Positions 1-6,611 of a stretch of 12,666 nucleotides of DNA are shown one piece after another; positions within the stretch are counted from its first letter, which is position 1, and the number at the start of each line of letters is the position of its first letter. The notes below the pieces were generated by a model. It did not search any database and was not told where the DNA came from. It saw nothing but the letters and a program-made list of their open reading frames with translations. The stretch is taken from NCBI GenBank assembly GCA_964526035.1, contig CAZGKE010000106.1, forward strand, positions 1 through 12,666, in the 5' to 3' direction. The translations under genes were made by a program, and so were the position numbers. Source of the DNA: DAOMOD01 sp964526035 (GTDB lineage Bacteria > Pseudomonadota > Gammaproteobacteria > Xanthomonadales > BPKI01).

Positions 1-58
1 GGCGGCGGTGTTCAGCGCCGATTGTGCGACGGCCTCGATGACATCGCCAGTGTTGCAT

Positions 59-2161
59 TCAGGAGCCGAGGACTTCCTCGACGATGGCCGGCAATGCGGC
101 TGGATCGTCGCGCTGGAACAGGGCGCCGCTGCCGGTGTCCACGCGTTGGCGCAGTTCGTGCCGTTGGTCGGCGTCTTGCGCGAGTGCGATGGTGGCGTCA
201 CCGAGCGCGTCGGGCGTGTCGTGGATCAGATCGTCCATGCCGGTCAGGCGCAGCATCGCCGCGCTCTGGCGGCCGCGCATGAAGCGGCCGGGGCAGGTCA
301 GCAGCGGCAGGCCGCAGGCGATGGCGTCGATGCTGGTATTGCCGCCGGACCAGTGCAGGGAATCGAGCATGAAGTCGCAGGCGCGGTTGACTGCCAGAAA
401 GCGCGGCCGCGGCATCAGCGGAAGGATGGCCAGCTGGGTCGCCGGATCGGCGCCGGCCTGGGTCAGGGCGCGCTCGATGCGCTTGCGGATGGCGTGGGTC
501 ATTCCCGCCGACTCACCTTCGAACATCACCCAGGTGAGGCCCGGCACCGCGGCGGCAGTGCGTCCGAGCAATGCGTCGTTGTCGGGATGGATCTTGAACG
601 GGCTCTGCGGAAACAGGCCAAGCACACGGTCCTCGGGAAGGCCGAGGTCGGCGCGATGGATCGGCAGCGCTGCGGGTGGACGCAGGTAGTGACTGCCGAT
701 GCCCGGCAGCAGGTACAGGCGCTCGCTGTAGTGGGCGTCGGCGCCTTCCGGCTCCATTGCCGCACATGACAGGAAGGCGTCGATGCCGGTCAGTCCGCTG
801 GTGACCGGATGTCCCCAGCCACAGGCCTGTCGCGGCGCCAGCCGCACGCTGGCGAGCGGCAGCAGGCGCATGTCCATGCCGAGTTCCGGGTAGATGATCA
901 GATCGAGCGCGGCCTCGCGCAGTGCGCGCGCGAAATCGTCGATGCCCTTCGTCCAGCGAACCAGCGACGCGCAGCCCTCGCCGATGCTTTCGGTAAAGGC
1001 GTCGAACCGCGGGCCAAGCTGAAACACGTGCACCTCGTAGCCCGCTGCCGCCAGCGCACGCGGCCAGGCGCCGAAATAGTGGCCAGCGGTGCAGTCGCGA
1101 AAGGACGAAGTGACGAAGCCGACGCGACGGCCGCCCGGACGCGCAGGTGGCGCATCCATCAGCGCGGGCTGGAACGCCGACAGGCAGCGCCCGAGCAGAC
1201 GGCCATAGCTTTCCTGCAGGGCGCGATCGTCGAGGCCCTGATAGGCGAGCAGGAAGTTGCTCCACGCCAGCTGGTCGAACGAATTGGACATGGACGCGAG
1301 GCGCTGCGGCGTCAGCCGCTCGTGCAGCCGGGTGAGGCCGCGTTCGAAGGACTGCCTTGCGTGGTCCAGCCAGCGCAGATCCTCGGGCACCGGAGGCAGA
1401 GTGAGCAGGGCCTGCAGGAGGCCACGCAGTCCAGGCGCGTGCCGGCCCTGGTCGCTGGCGGAAAACACGGCTTCGCCGAGGTCGCGCGCCGGCTTCAGGT
1501 GACCGTTGCTGGCCAGTTCACGCGAGGCCTCGAGGGCTGCTTCGAGCGTTTCGGTCTGCGCCGAAAGCGGCTGCAGCAGGCGCAGGGTCAGTCGCGGCAT
1601 TCCGGCGCGTGCACAGACCCGCGCCGCGCGCAGTCGCAACTCCTGCGGCAGGCTCTCGGGCATCGGTGTCAGCCAGCGCGTCGCCGCCTCGACATCGGTG
1701 CGCAGCAGCAGCTCCGCGATCAGCAGGCGTGCCTCGATGTCGTCCGGGTGATTCTCGAGCAGTCGCGAGAGCGTGACGATGGCGCGTGCCTCGTCGCCCT
1801 GCGCACGCAGCAGGAGCGCCAGGTTGAACATGGCCGGCGTGTACTCGGGAAGCAGCAGCAGTGCGTCCATCAGGTCGTGTCGGGCGCCCTCCAGTTCGCC
1901 AGCGCGCAGCTGGCGCGAACCGCGCGCGTTCAGCGCGGTGGCCAGGGCGCGCTGGAAACGCGGATCGTCCGGAAGCTGTCGCTGCAGCGTTTCGAGGTCC
2001 TCGATGGCGGCGTCGAGCGCGCCCTTCTTGATCCGCGCGTTGGCACGCAGGCTGCGCGCTTCGATGTCGTCCGGATGATCCTGAAGCAGGGCGTCGGTGG
2101 CGGCGATCGCGCTGTCGAGGTCGCCGTCGAGGAAGGCGCGGCGGGCCGCCTGTAGACTCAT
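59..2161 (-). CDS. TPR protein with SPINDLY/O-GlcNAc-transferase-like glycosyltransferase domain
   Basis: A 700-aa protein. Residues 1-160 are helical repeats of TPR type (for example DLDSAIAATDALLQDHPDD and the later DEARAIVTLSRLLENHPDD). Residues 345-700 match the catalytic half of SPINDLY/OGT-like transferases (GT41): RRVGFVTSSF with H360 near it, RLAPRQACGWGHPVTSGL (440-457), FPQSPFKIHP with K523 in the place of the OGT catalytic lysine, and LDSLHWSGGNTSIDAIACG (599-617). Members of this family transfer sugars from nucleotide-sugar donors to proteins or glycans, probably in the cytoplasm. The target here is unknown; no flagellin or adhesin gene lies nearby. The frame stays open to 2389, but the TPR region begins at the ATG at 2159-2161, and longer starts would run through the divergent control region. 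No clear ribosome-binding site is visible. The gene is divergent from the ABC ATPase gene. Family assignment is firm; substrate is not known. Confidence 0.88.
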   Translation of the reverse strand: MSLQAARRAFLDGDLDSAIAATDALLQDHPDDIEARSLRANARIKKGALDAAIEDLETLQRQLPDDPRFQRALATALNARGSRQLRAGELEGARHDLMDALLLLPEYTPAMFNLALLLRAQGDEARAIVTLSRLLENHPDDIEARLLIAELLLRTDVEAATRWLTPMPESLPQELRLRAARVCARAGMPRLTLRLLQPLSAQTETLEAALEASRELASNGHLKPARDLGEAVFSASDQGRHAPGLRGLLQALLTLPPVPEDLRWLDHARQSFERGLTRLHERLTPQRLASMSNSFDQLAWSNFLLAYQGLDDRALQESYGRLLGRCLSAFQPALMDAPPARPGGRRVGFVTSSFRDCTAGHYFGAWPRALAAAGYEVHVFQLGPRFDAFTESIGEGCASLVRWTKGIDDFARALREAALDLIIYPELGMDMRLLPLASVRLAPRQACGWGHPVTSGLTGIDAFLSCAAMEPEGADAHYSERLYLLPGIGSHYLRPPAALPIHRADLGLPEDRVLGLFPQSPFKIHPDNDALLGRTAAAVPGLTWVMFEGESAGMTHAIRKRIERALTQAGADPATQLAILPLMPRPRFLAVNRACDFMLDSLHWSGGNTSIDAIACGLPLLTCPGRFMRGRQSAAMLRLTGMDDLIHDTPDALGDATIALAQDADQRHELRQRVDTGSGALFQRDDPAALPAIVEEVLGS

Positions 2162-2185
2162 CGGGCGGACACGCTGGACGGTCGG

Positions 2186-2203
2186 GTGTCCGAAATCGGA
2201 CAC
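2186..2203. promoter_or_regulatory. Perfect palindrome, probable activator binding site (UAS)
   Basis: The site reads GTGTCCGA-AA-TCGGACAC, a perfect inverted repeat with 8-bp arms and a 2-bp centre. It lies about 105 bp upstream of the expected sigma-54 transcription start, a usual distance for an NtrC-type enhancer. Partial copies of the arm flank it: CGGACAC at 2166-2172 and ATCGGAC at 2214-2220. The nearby cassette encodes a Fis-domain sigma-54 activator, so self-binding is the simplest reading. The site also sits 25 bp upstream of the divergent glycosyltransferase start, so it could affect both genes. The palindrome is seen directly; its ligand is inferred. Confidence 0.65.
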
Positions 2204-2267
2204 TGCACCCTGCATCGGACCGTGCTTTCCGCGGCGCCCCGTCCTTTCTCCGGCGTTCCGGCATAGC

Positions 2268-2281
2268 GGCACATCGATTGC
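2268..2281 (+). promoter_or_regulatory. Sigma-54 (RpoN) -24/-12 promoter
   Basis: GGCAC at 2268-2272, five bases, then TTGC at 2278-2281 gives the invariant GG-N10-GC spacing of sigma-54 promoters (consensus TGGCAC-N5-TTGC). Only the leading T differs (C here). Transcription should begin near 2293. That is downstream of the ATG at 2282, so that ATG cannot start the protein if this promoter is used; the GTG at 2321 then has a leader of about 28 nt. The palindrome upstream and the sigma-54 activator gene two genes downstream agree with this call. Confidence 0.75.
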
Positions 2282-2320
2282 ATGGTGATTGACATTGCCC
2301 TCATCCAGGTAGCGGATTCC

Positions 2321-2998
2321 GTGATCGAGCTTGCGAACGTTGAAAAATCCTATCCCCTCCAGGCGGGCCGTGTCTGGGTTCTGCGTCACATCCAGCTCAG
2401 CGTCGCCGAAGGCGATTTCCTGAGCGTGACCGGTCCGTCCGGTTCAGGCAAGTCCACCCTGCTTGGCATTCTTGGACTGCTCGATGGCGACTGGCAAGGC
2501 GAATATCGATTCGGTGGCGCCGAGATCCATCGCATGAGCGGGCGCGAGCGCAATACTTTCGCGCGCGACAATATCGGCTTCATTTTCCAGCAGTACCATT
2601 TGATCGACGATCTCACCGTGTACGAGAATCTCGATCTGCCGCTTTCCTACCGCGACATCAAGGGCGACGAACGCCGCTCGCGGGTGGCCGACATGCTCGA
2701 CCGCTTCCAGATTGTGGGCAAGAAGGACCTGTTTCCGCGCCAGCTCTCGGGAGGACAGCAGCAGCTTGTTGCCGTCGCTCGCGCAGTCATTACGCGTCCG
2801 CGGCTGCTGCTGGCCGACGAGCCGACCGGGGCGCTCCATACCAGCCAGGGGCGGATGATCATGGACCTGCTCGGGGAGTTGAACGCCGACGGCATGACCA
2901 TCGTGCAGGTGACGCACAATCCAGAGTATGCCGCGCGCGGCCAGCGCACCATCGAGCTGAACGACGGCTGGATCAGCGGCCAGCAGGCGCCGGCCTGA
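2321..2998 (+). CDS. ABC transporter ATP-binding protein, MacB/LolD-like
   Basis: A 225-aa nucleotide-binding subunit of an ABC transporter; it should hydrolyse ATP at the inner membrane with a partner permease. Visible motifs: Walker A GPSGSGKS (38-45), Q-loop IFQQYHL (88-94), signature LSGGQQQ (142-148), Walker B LLLADE (162-167) and H-loop H199. After Walker B it reads PTGALHTSQG, where MacB/LolD relatives usually have PTGNLD, so the D-loop aspartate is replaced by histidine. GTG 2321 is chosen because MIELANVEKSYPL is the normal N-terminus of the family and because the ATG at 2282 lies before the expected sigma-54 start site; AGCGGA at 2311-2316 may serve as ribosome-binding site. Three bases separate it from the regulator gene. 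No permease or membrane-fusion gene is present in the window, so the substrate cannot be told; efflux or lipoprotein export are possibilities by family. Confidence 0.9.
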   Translation: MIELANVEKSYPLQAGRVWVLRHIQLSVAEGDFLSVTGPSGSGKSTLLGILGLLDGDWQGEYRFGGAEIHRMSGRERNTFARDNIGFIFQQYHLIDDLTVYENLDLPLSYRDIKGDERRSRVADMLDRFQIVGKKDLFPRQLSGGQQQLVAVARAVITRPRLLLADEPTGALHTSQGRMIMDLLGELNADGMTIVQVTHNPEYAARGQRTIELNDGWISGQQAPA

Positions 2999-3001
2999 GC
3001 G

Positions 3002-4390
3002 ATGTCTGCCCCGCGTCCACATATCCTTGTCGCCGACGACCAGCCGGACGTGCTGCAGGCGCTGCGCCTGCTGCTCAAGTCGGAGGGCTTCACCTGCCGC
3101 ACGGCAAGCTCGCCGGCGGAGGCGGTCGATGCGCTGAAGAGCGACGCTTTCGATGCTGCGCTGATAGATCTCAACTACAGCCGCGACACGACGTCGGGCC
3201 AGGAAGGCCTGGACCTGATCGAGAAGCTGCGCGCCGTCGAGGATTCGCTGCCGGTGGTGGTGATGACCGCCTGGGCCACCATCGACATCGCCGTGCAGGC
3301 GATGCGTCGCGGCGCCGGCGATTTCATCGAGAAACCGTGGGAGAACCGTCGACTCGCATCGGTGTTGCGCAATCAGGTCGCGCTCGGCCAGGCGCGCCGC
3401 CGCGAGGTGCGCCTGAGTACCGAGAACGAGCTTCTGCGCAAGGAGGGCGAAGGTGACTTCATCGCCCGCTCGGCTGCGATGCAGCCGGTGATGGCGATGA
3501 TTGAACGCGTGGCGCCGTCCGACGCCAACGTGCTGATCCTGGGTGAGAACGGCACCGGCAAGGGCGTCATTGCAGGGTTGATCCACCGCGCGTCCGCGCG
3601 CGCTGCGCAGCCGCTGATCAAGGTCAACATGGGCGGTATCGCGGAGACCGTGTTCGAGTCCGAGATGTTCGGCCACGTCAAGGGCGCCTTCACCGATGCC
3701 AAGAACGATCGCATCGGCCGCTTCGAGCTTGCCGACGGCGGCACGCTGTTTCTCGACGAGATCGCGAATATCCCGATGTCGCAGCAGCCCAAGCTGCTGC
3801 GCGTGCTGGAGGACGGCGAACTGGAGCGCGTCGGCTCCTCGCGCACGATGAAGGTGGACGTCAGGCTGCTTTCAGCCACCAACGCCGATCTTGCCACCGA
3901 GGTCGCGCGCAACGCGTTTCGCAAGGATCTGCTGTACCGCCTGAACACCGTCGAGGTGCGACTGCCACCGCTGCGTGAACGTCGCGAGGACATCGCGCCG
4001 ATGGCGGAGGCCTTCCTGCGCAATTCCGGGCGCCGCTACAAGCGCGATGACCTGCGCTTCTCGCCCTCAGTACTGCGCACACTCGAGCAGTACGCCTGGC
4101 CCGGCAATGTGCGCGAACTGTCGCACGTGATCGAGCGTGCGGTACTGATGGCGCACGGCTCGCTGATCGATCACGTCGACATCACGGCCCATGCCGATCC
4201 AGGCACGCCCGGCTTCGCCGGCGAGTCCGCCGCGCTGGCGACGATGACGCTCGAGGAGGCCGAGCAGGCCATGATCCGCAACGCACTGGACCGCTGCAAC
4301 AACAACATTCAGCGCGCAGCCGACCTGCTTGGCCTGTCGCGACCGGCGTTGTATCGGCGTTTGGAGAAGTACGGGATCGAGGCCGCGTAG
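3002..4390 (+). CDS. Sigma-54-dependent response regulator, NtrC type (REC-AAA+-Fis)
   Basis: A 462-aa two-component regulator that, when phosphorylated, should remodel RNA polymerase-sigma-54. The receiver domain (7-125) has acidic D12/D13, phospho-acceptor D56 in ALIDLNY, T89 and K111. The AAA+ domain (about 152-385) has Walker A GENGTGKG (181-188), Walker B GTLFLDE (247-253) and the arginines of FRKDLLYRLN (306-315). The sigma-54-contact loop reads GAFTDA (228-233) instead of GAFTGA. A C-terminal Fis-type helix-turn-helix (IQRAADLLGLSRPALYRRLE, 436-455) binds DNA. It lies 3 bp after the ABC ATPase gene and before its probable partner kinase. The sigma-54 promoter and palindrome upstream of the ATPase suggest it controls its own operon. 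Its stop codon lies inside a terminator-like hairpin. Function is certain at family level; the stimulus and wider regulon are unknown. Confidence 0.93.
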   Translation: MSAPRPHILVADDQPDVLQALRLLLKSEGFTCRTASSPAEAVDALKSDAFDAALIDLNYSRDTTSGQEGLDLIEKLRAVEDSLPVVVMTAWATIDIAVQAMRRGAGDFIEKPWENRRLASVLRNQVALGQARRREVRLSTENELLRKEGEGDFIARSAAMQPVMAMIERVAPSDANVLILGENGTGKGVIAGLIHRASARAAQPLIKVNMGGIAETVFESEMFGHVKGAFTDAKNDRIGRFELADGGTLFLDEIANIPMSQQPKLLRVLEDGELERVGSSRTMKVDVRLLSATNADLATEVARNAFRKDLLYRLNTVEVRLPPLRERREDIAPMAEAFLRNSGRRYKRDDLRFSPSVLRTLEQYAWPGNVRELSHVIERAVLMAHGSLIDHVDITAHADPGTPGFAGESAALATMTLEEAEQAMIRNALDRCNNNIQRAADLLGLSRPALYRRLEKYGIEAA

Positions 4391-4404
4391 CGGCCTCGGG
4401 TTTT
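4378..4404 (+). terminator. Rho-independent terminator candidate overlapping the regulator stop codon
   Basis: CGAGGCCGC-GTA-GCGGCCTCG forms a perfect 9-bp, GC-rich stem at 4378-4398 with a 3-base loop, followed by GGTTTT and soon another run of four T. The last codons and the TAG stop of the regulator gene lie inside the hairpin. Placed between regulator and kinase, it could end or attenuate the transcript so that the kinase is made at a lower level. The T-run is short, so termination is likely partial. The structure is seen; its activity is inferred. Confidence 0.5.
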
Positions 4405-4529
4405 CGGTTTTCAGAAGGGCAGGGACTGCCGAGGTCATGCACTTTCGTGGGGGCGTGAACGGGCATACGGCAAGTGCAGGGGTGATCGTTGCGCTTGCGT
4501 CTGAAAACTGAAAACCGAACACTGAAAAC
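4400..4529. repeat. Inverted and tandem 7-bp repeat element between regulator and kinase genes
   Basis: The right edge (4501-4528) holds four tandem 7-bp units: CTGAAAA, CTGAAAA, CCGAACA, CTGAAAA. The left edge (4400-4414) carries the opposite strand form, TTTTCGG TTTTCAG. Arms at 4400-4414 and 4508-4522 are complementary at 14 of 15 positions, with about 93 bp between them holding no convincing gene. The A/T-rich edges stand out in GC-rich surroundings. This resembles a small non-autonomous mobile or intergenic repeat element (MITE-like), but I see no target-site duplication and cannot confirm copies elsewhere. Confidence 0.55.
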
Positions 4530-4549
4530 TTCCTTCGACGGAATCTCCG

Positions 4550-5902
4550 ATGAATCGCCCCCCCCGTCCATCGCCCTGGCAGTCCGCACCGACGCGTGGG
4601 CCGAGCTACGAGTCGCGCGTCTTTCTTGGTGCGCTGATGGTGGCTGTCCCGTCGCTGGTGGCGACCGCGGTGCTGCTGTGGCGTCGGGAGCCCGACAGCC
4701 TGACGTGGATAGTGGCGGCGATGGTGCTCGCGGCAACGCTGATGCTTGCCTATCGGCTGCGCAATCGGGTGGTCTTTCCGCTCTATACGTTGTCCAATCT
4801 GCTTGAAGCGCTGCGCGAGGGCGACTACAGCCTGCGCGGATCGCGGGCGCGGCGACGAGACGCCATCGGCGACGTAGTGTGGGAGATCAACGAGCTTTCG
4901 CAGACGCTGCGTCAGCAGCGGGTGAAGGTCGAGGAGACGTCGGCACTGCTGGGCAAGGTGATCGCTTCCAGCGATATCGCCATTTTCACCTTCGACGATC
5001 AGCATCGACTGCGTCTGGTCAACCCGGCGGGTGAGCGCCTGCTGGCTTCCCGCGCCCATCACCTGCTGGGCAGCAGCGCCGCGGATCTGGGGCTGCTGGA
5101 CTGCCTGGAGGTTCCCGTGGCCGCGACCTTGAAGCGCGCGTTTCCGGGTGGGTCGGGTCGCTTCGATGTGCGTCACGCCGTTTTCCGCGAAGGTGGTCGA
5201 CCGCACGACCTGCTGGTGATGACCGATCTTTCGCGCGCCCTGCGCGAGGAAGAGCGCGCCGCATGGCAGAGACTGATTCGCGTGCTCGGTCACGAGCTCA
5301 ACAATTCACTGGCGCCGATCAAATCGATGGCCGGCACCTTGACCAGCCTGATGGCGCAGAATCCTCGCGCCGAGGACTGGCGCGAAGATCTGGGCGACGG
5401 GCTGGAGCTGATCGGCGACCGTGCCGAGGCGCTGTCGCGGTTCATGGCCGGCTACACCTCGCTGGCGCGCCTGCCGGCACCGAGCAAGCGAACGATTGCC
5501 CTGGACGAAGTGCTGGCGCACGTGGTGCGCCTCGAGCAGCGCATGGGAGTGACCCTGGATGCCGGCCCCGAAGTGCAGATCGAGGCCGATCCGGACCAGC
5601 TCGAGCAGGCGCTCATCAACCTGGTGAAGAACGCGGTCGAGGCGTCCCTGCCCACGGGCGGCGCCGTGACGGTGCGCTGGCTCGCCGATGCCGAGGAGGT
5701 GCTCATCGAAGTGGTCGATGAGGGTCCCGGGATTGCCAGCACCGAGAATCTCTTCGTCCCGTTCTTCACCACCAAGCCGGGTGGCTCGGGCATCGGCCTG
5801 GTGCTCGCCCTGCAGATTGTCGAGGGACACGGCGGCAGCCTGGCTCTGGACAACCGCACGCCGGGACCGGGCTGCATTGCGCGGATCGTGTTGCCGCGCT
5901 AG
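4550..5902 (+). CDS. NtrY-like sensor histidine kinase with short periplasmic loop
   Basis: A 450-aa membrane histidine kinase, the probable partner of the sigma-54 regulator upstream. Two membrane helices (about 24-44 and 52-69) are joined by only some seven residues (RREPDSL), so there is no periplasmic sensor domain. A HAMP-like linker (70-125) and a PAS-like region (about 131-230, IAIFTFDDQHRLRLVNPAG) follow. The catalytic core has the H-box GHELNNSLAPI with H248, N-box NLVKNAVEA (357-365), G1 DEGPGI (390-395), F-box FVPFFTTK (402-409) and G2 GGSGIGL (411-417). It ends at the C-terminus of the ATPase domain and has no receiver. The ATG at 4550 follows the 7-bp repeat element and has only a weak ribosome-binding site. 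The signal is not evident; sensing in the membrane, through the PAS region or through a transporter are all possible. Confidence 0.93.
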   Translation: MNRPPRPSPWQSAPTRGPSYESRVFLGALMVAVPSLVATAVLLWRREPDSLTWIVAAMVLAATLMLAYRLRNRVVFPLYTLSNLLEALREGDYSLRGSRARRRDAIGDVVWEINELSQTLRQQRVKVEETSALLGKVIASSDIAIFTFDDQHRLRLVNPAGERLLASRAHHLLGSSAADLGLLDCLEVPVAATLKRAFPGGSGRFDVRHAVFREGGRPHDLLVMTDLSRALREEERAAWQRLIRVLGHELNNSLAPIKSMAGTLTSLMAQNPRAEDWREDLGDGLELIGDRAEALSRFMAGYTSLARLPAPSKRTIALDEVLAHVVRLEQRMGVTLDAGPEVQIEADPDQLEQALINLVKNAVEASLPTGGAVTVRWLADAEEVLIEVVDEGPGIASTENLFVPFFTTKPGGSGIGLVLALQIVEGHGGSLALDNRTPGPGCIARIVLPR

Positions 5903-5921
5903 GGCACAGGGCACAGGGCAG
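5901..5921. repeat. Three tandem 7-bp units after the kinase gene
   Basis: AGGGCAC, AGGGCAC and AGGGCAG follow one another directly; the first overlaps the kinase stop codon (TAG, 5900-5902). This is a short repeat just ahead of the long inverted repeat. No function is evident. Confidence 0.6.
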
Positions 5922-5925
5922 TTTC

Positions 5926-6012
5926 GTAGGTCGGGGTAGGCGCAGCGCACCTCGACGCCGCCGGTGGGTGCGCGCAGGAGAGTTGGAGTGCGCTGCGCTT
6001 ACCCCGACCTAC
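5926..6012. repeat. Intergenic inverted repeat with 25-bp arms
   Basis: Arms at 5926-5950 and 5988-6012 are complementary at 24 of 25 positions around a 37-base centre. The left arm begins GTAGGTCGGGGTA and ends GCAGCGCAC. Repeats beginning with this core are common between genes in Proteobacteria of this type. In RNA it would form a long stable stem after the kinase gene, which could protect or end the transcript, although no T-run follows. The element separates the kinase operon from the DUF6165 gene. Confidence 0.75.
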
Positions 6013-6098
6013 CTGCTGAGTCCCAAGCCCCAATGCCTGCCCACACCCCGCGCAATCCGTTATCTTTCCCCACCCTTCGAACCCCACGACCACCAACC

Positions 6099-6512
6099 AT
6101 GACGCAAAGCGAGATTCTTACCCCCATTTCCGTCGGTGAACTGCTGGACAAGATCGCCATCCTCCAGATCAAGTCCGAACGCATCGGCGACGTGGCCAAG
6201 CTGGTCAACGTGCGCCGTGAGCTCGAGGCCTTGAGCGATGTCTGGGAGAAGGCGCCCGCCTCGTCGATTGACCTGGGTGATCTGCGCGAGCGGCTGAAAG
6301 CGGTGAACGAACGCCTGTGGGTGATCGAGGACGACATCCGTATCAAGGAAAAGGCACAGGCCTTCGACGCCGACTTCATTCGCCTGGCGCGCTCCGTGTA
6401 CTTCGAGAACGACGAGCGCGCGCACATCAAGAAGGACATCAATCTGCGCACCGGCTCGGTGTATGTGGAGGAAAAGTCGTATCAGGACTATGGGAGCAAG
6501 GATCAGGGATAG
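6099..6512 (+). CDS. DUF6165 family protein, probably linked to LPS biosynthesis
   Basis: A 137-aa soluble protein with no signal peptide or membrane segment, rich in charged helices and probably partly coiled coil (residues 10-85). Its sequence, starting TQSEILTPISVGELLDKIA and running through NVRRELEAL, LWVIEDDIRIKE, FIRLARSVYFENDERA and INLRTGSVYVEEKSYQDY, fits the DUF6165 family as I recognise it. Members of that family sit in or near lipopolysaccharide gene clusters, and the next gene here is a Kdo kinase. The molecular function is not known. The frame is open upstream to 5964, but the conserved family N-terminus begins at the ATG at 6099; the upstream part lies in repeat DNA. No ribosome-binding site is visible before it (CACCAACC). 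Inverted repeats flank the gene on both sides. Confidence 0.8.
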   Translation: MTQSEILTPISVGELLDKIAILQIKSERIGDVAKLVNVRRELEALSDVWEKAPASSIDLGDLRERLKAVNERLWVIEDDIRIKEKAQAFDADFIRLARSVYFENDERAHIKKDINLRTGSVYVEEKSYQDYGSKDQG

Positions 6513-6522
6513 GTGCAGCCAT

Positions 6523-6598
6523 TGCAGGAGCGCACCCGTGCGCGACCGCACCCTCGCTTCGCCATCAGACCGTGGTCGCGCACGGGTGCGCTCCTGCA
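6523..6598. repeat. Perfect inverted repeat of two REP-like units, 25-bp arms
   Basis: Arms at 6523-6547 and 6574-6598 are perfectly complementary around a 26-base centre. Each arm is itself a small hairpin of the form GCAGGAG-CGCAC-CC-GTGCG-CGAC, the layout of REP sequences (conserved head followed by a short palindrome). Two opposed units like this resemble a BIME. It begins 10 bp after the DUF6165 stop codon and may stabilise or stop that transcript. Such units are often mobilised by a RAYT transposase; none is encoded in this window. Confidence 0.75.
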
Positions 6599-6611
6599 GG
6601 GCGAGGCTTCG

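Noticed and set aside
1..58. Minus-strand stretch that reads NTGDVIEAVAQSALNTAA in one frame, just after the glycosyltransferase stop
   Set aside because: The composition looks coding, but no start codon exists in that frame near the junction, and the ATG at 58-56 opens an arginine-rich different frame. Too short to call.
809..2155. Long plus-strand open frame of about 448 codons opposite the glycosyltransferase gene
   Set aside because: It is rich in Arg, Gln and Ala with no domain sense. It mirrors the high-GC codon pattern of the real minus-strand gene.
2282..2320. ATG 2282 as the start of the ABC ATPase
   Set aside because: It lies before the predicted sigma-54 transcription start, has no ribosome-binding site, and adds 13 residues that do not fit the family N-terminus.
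2444..3676. Long minus-strand open frame of about 410 codons across the ATPase and regulator genes
   Set aside because: It crosses two certain genes with complete motifs and has shadow-like His/Arg/Gln composition.
4415..4500. A possible small gene in the centre of the regulator-kinase gap
   Set aside because: Open frames there read through the repeats with no ribosome-binding site and no recognisable protein character.
4067..5293. Long minus-strand open frame of about 408 codons across regulator, repeat element and kinase
   Set aside because: It spans the intergenic repeat and two well-supported genes on the other strand; no recognisable motif.
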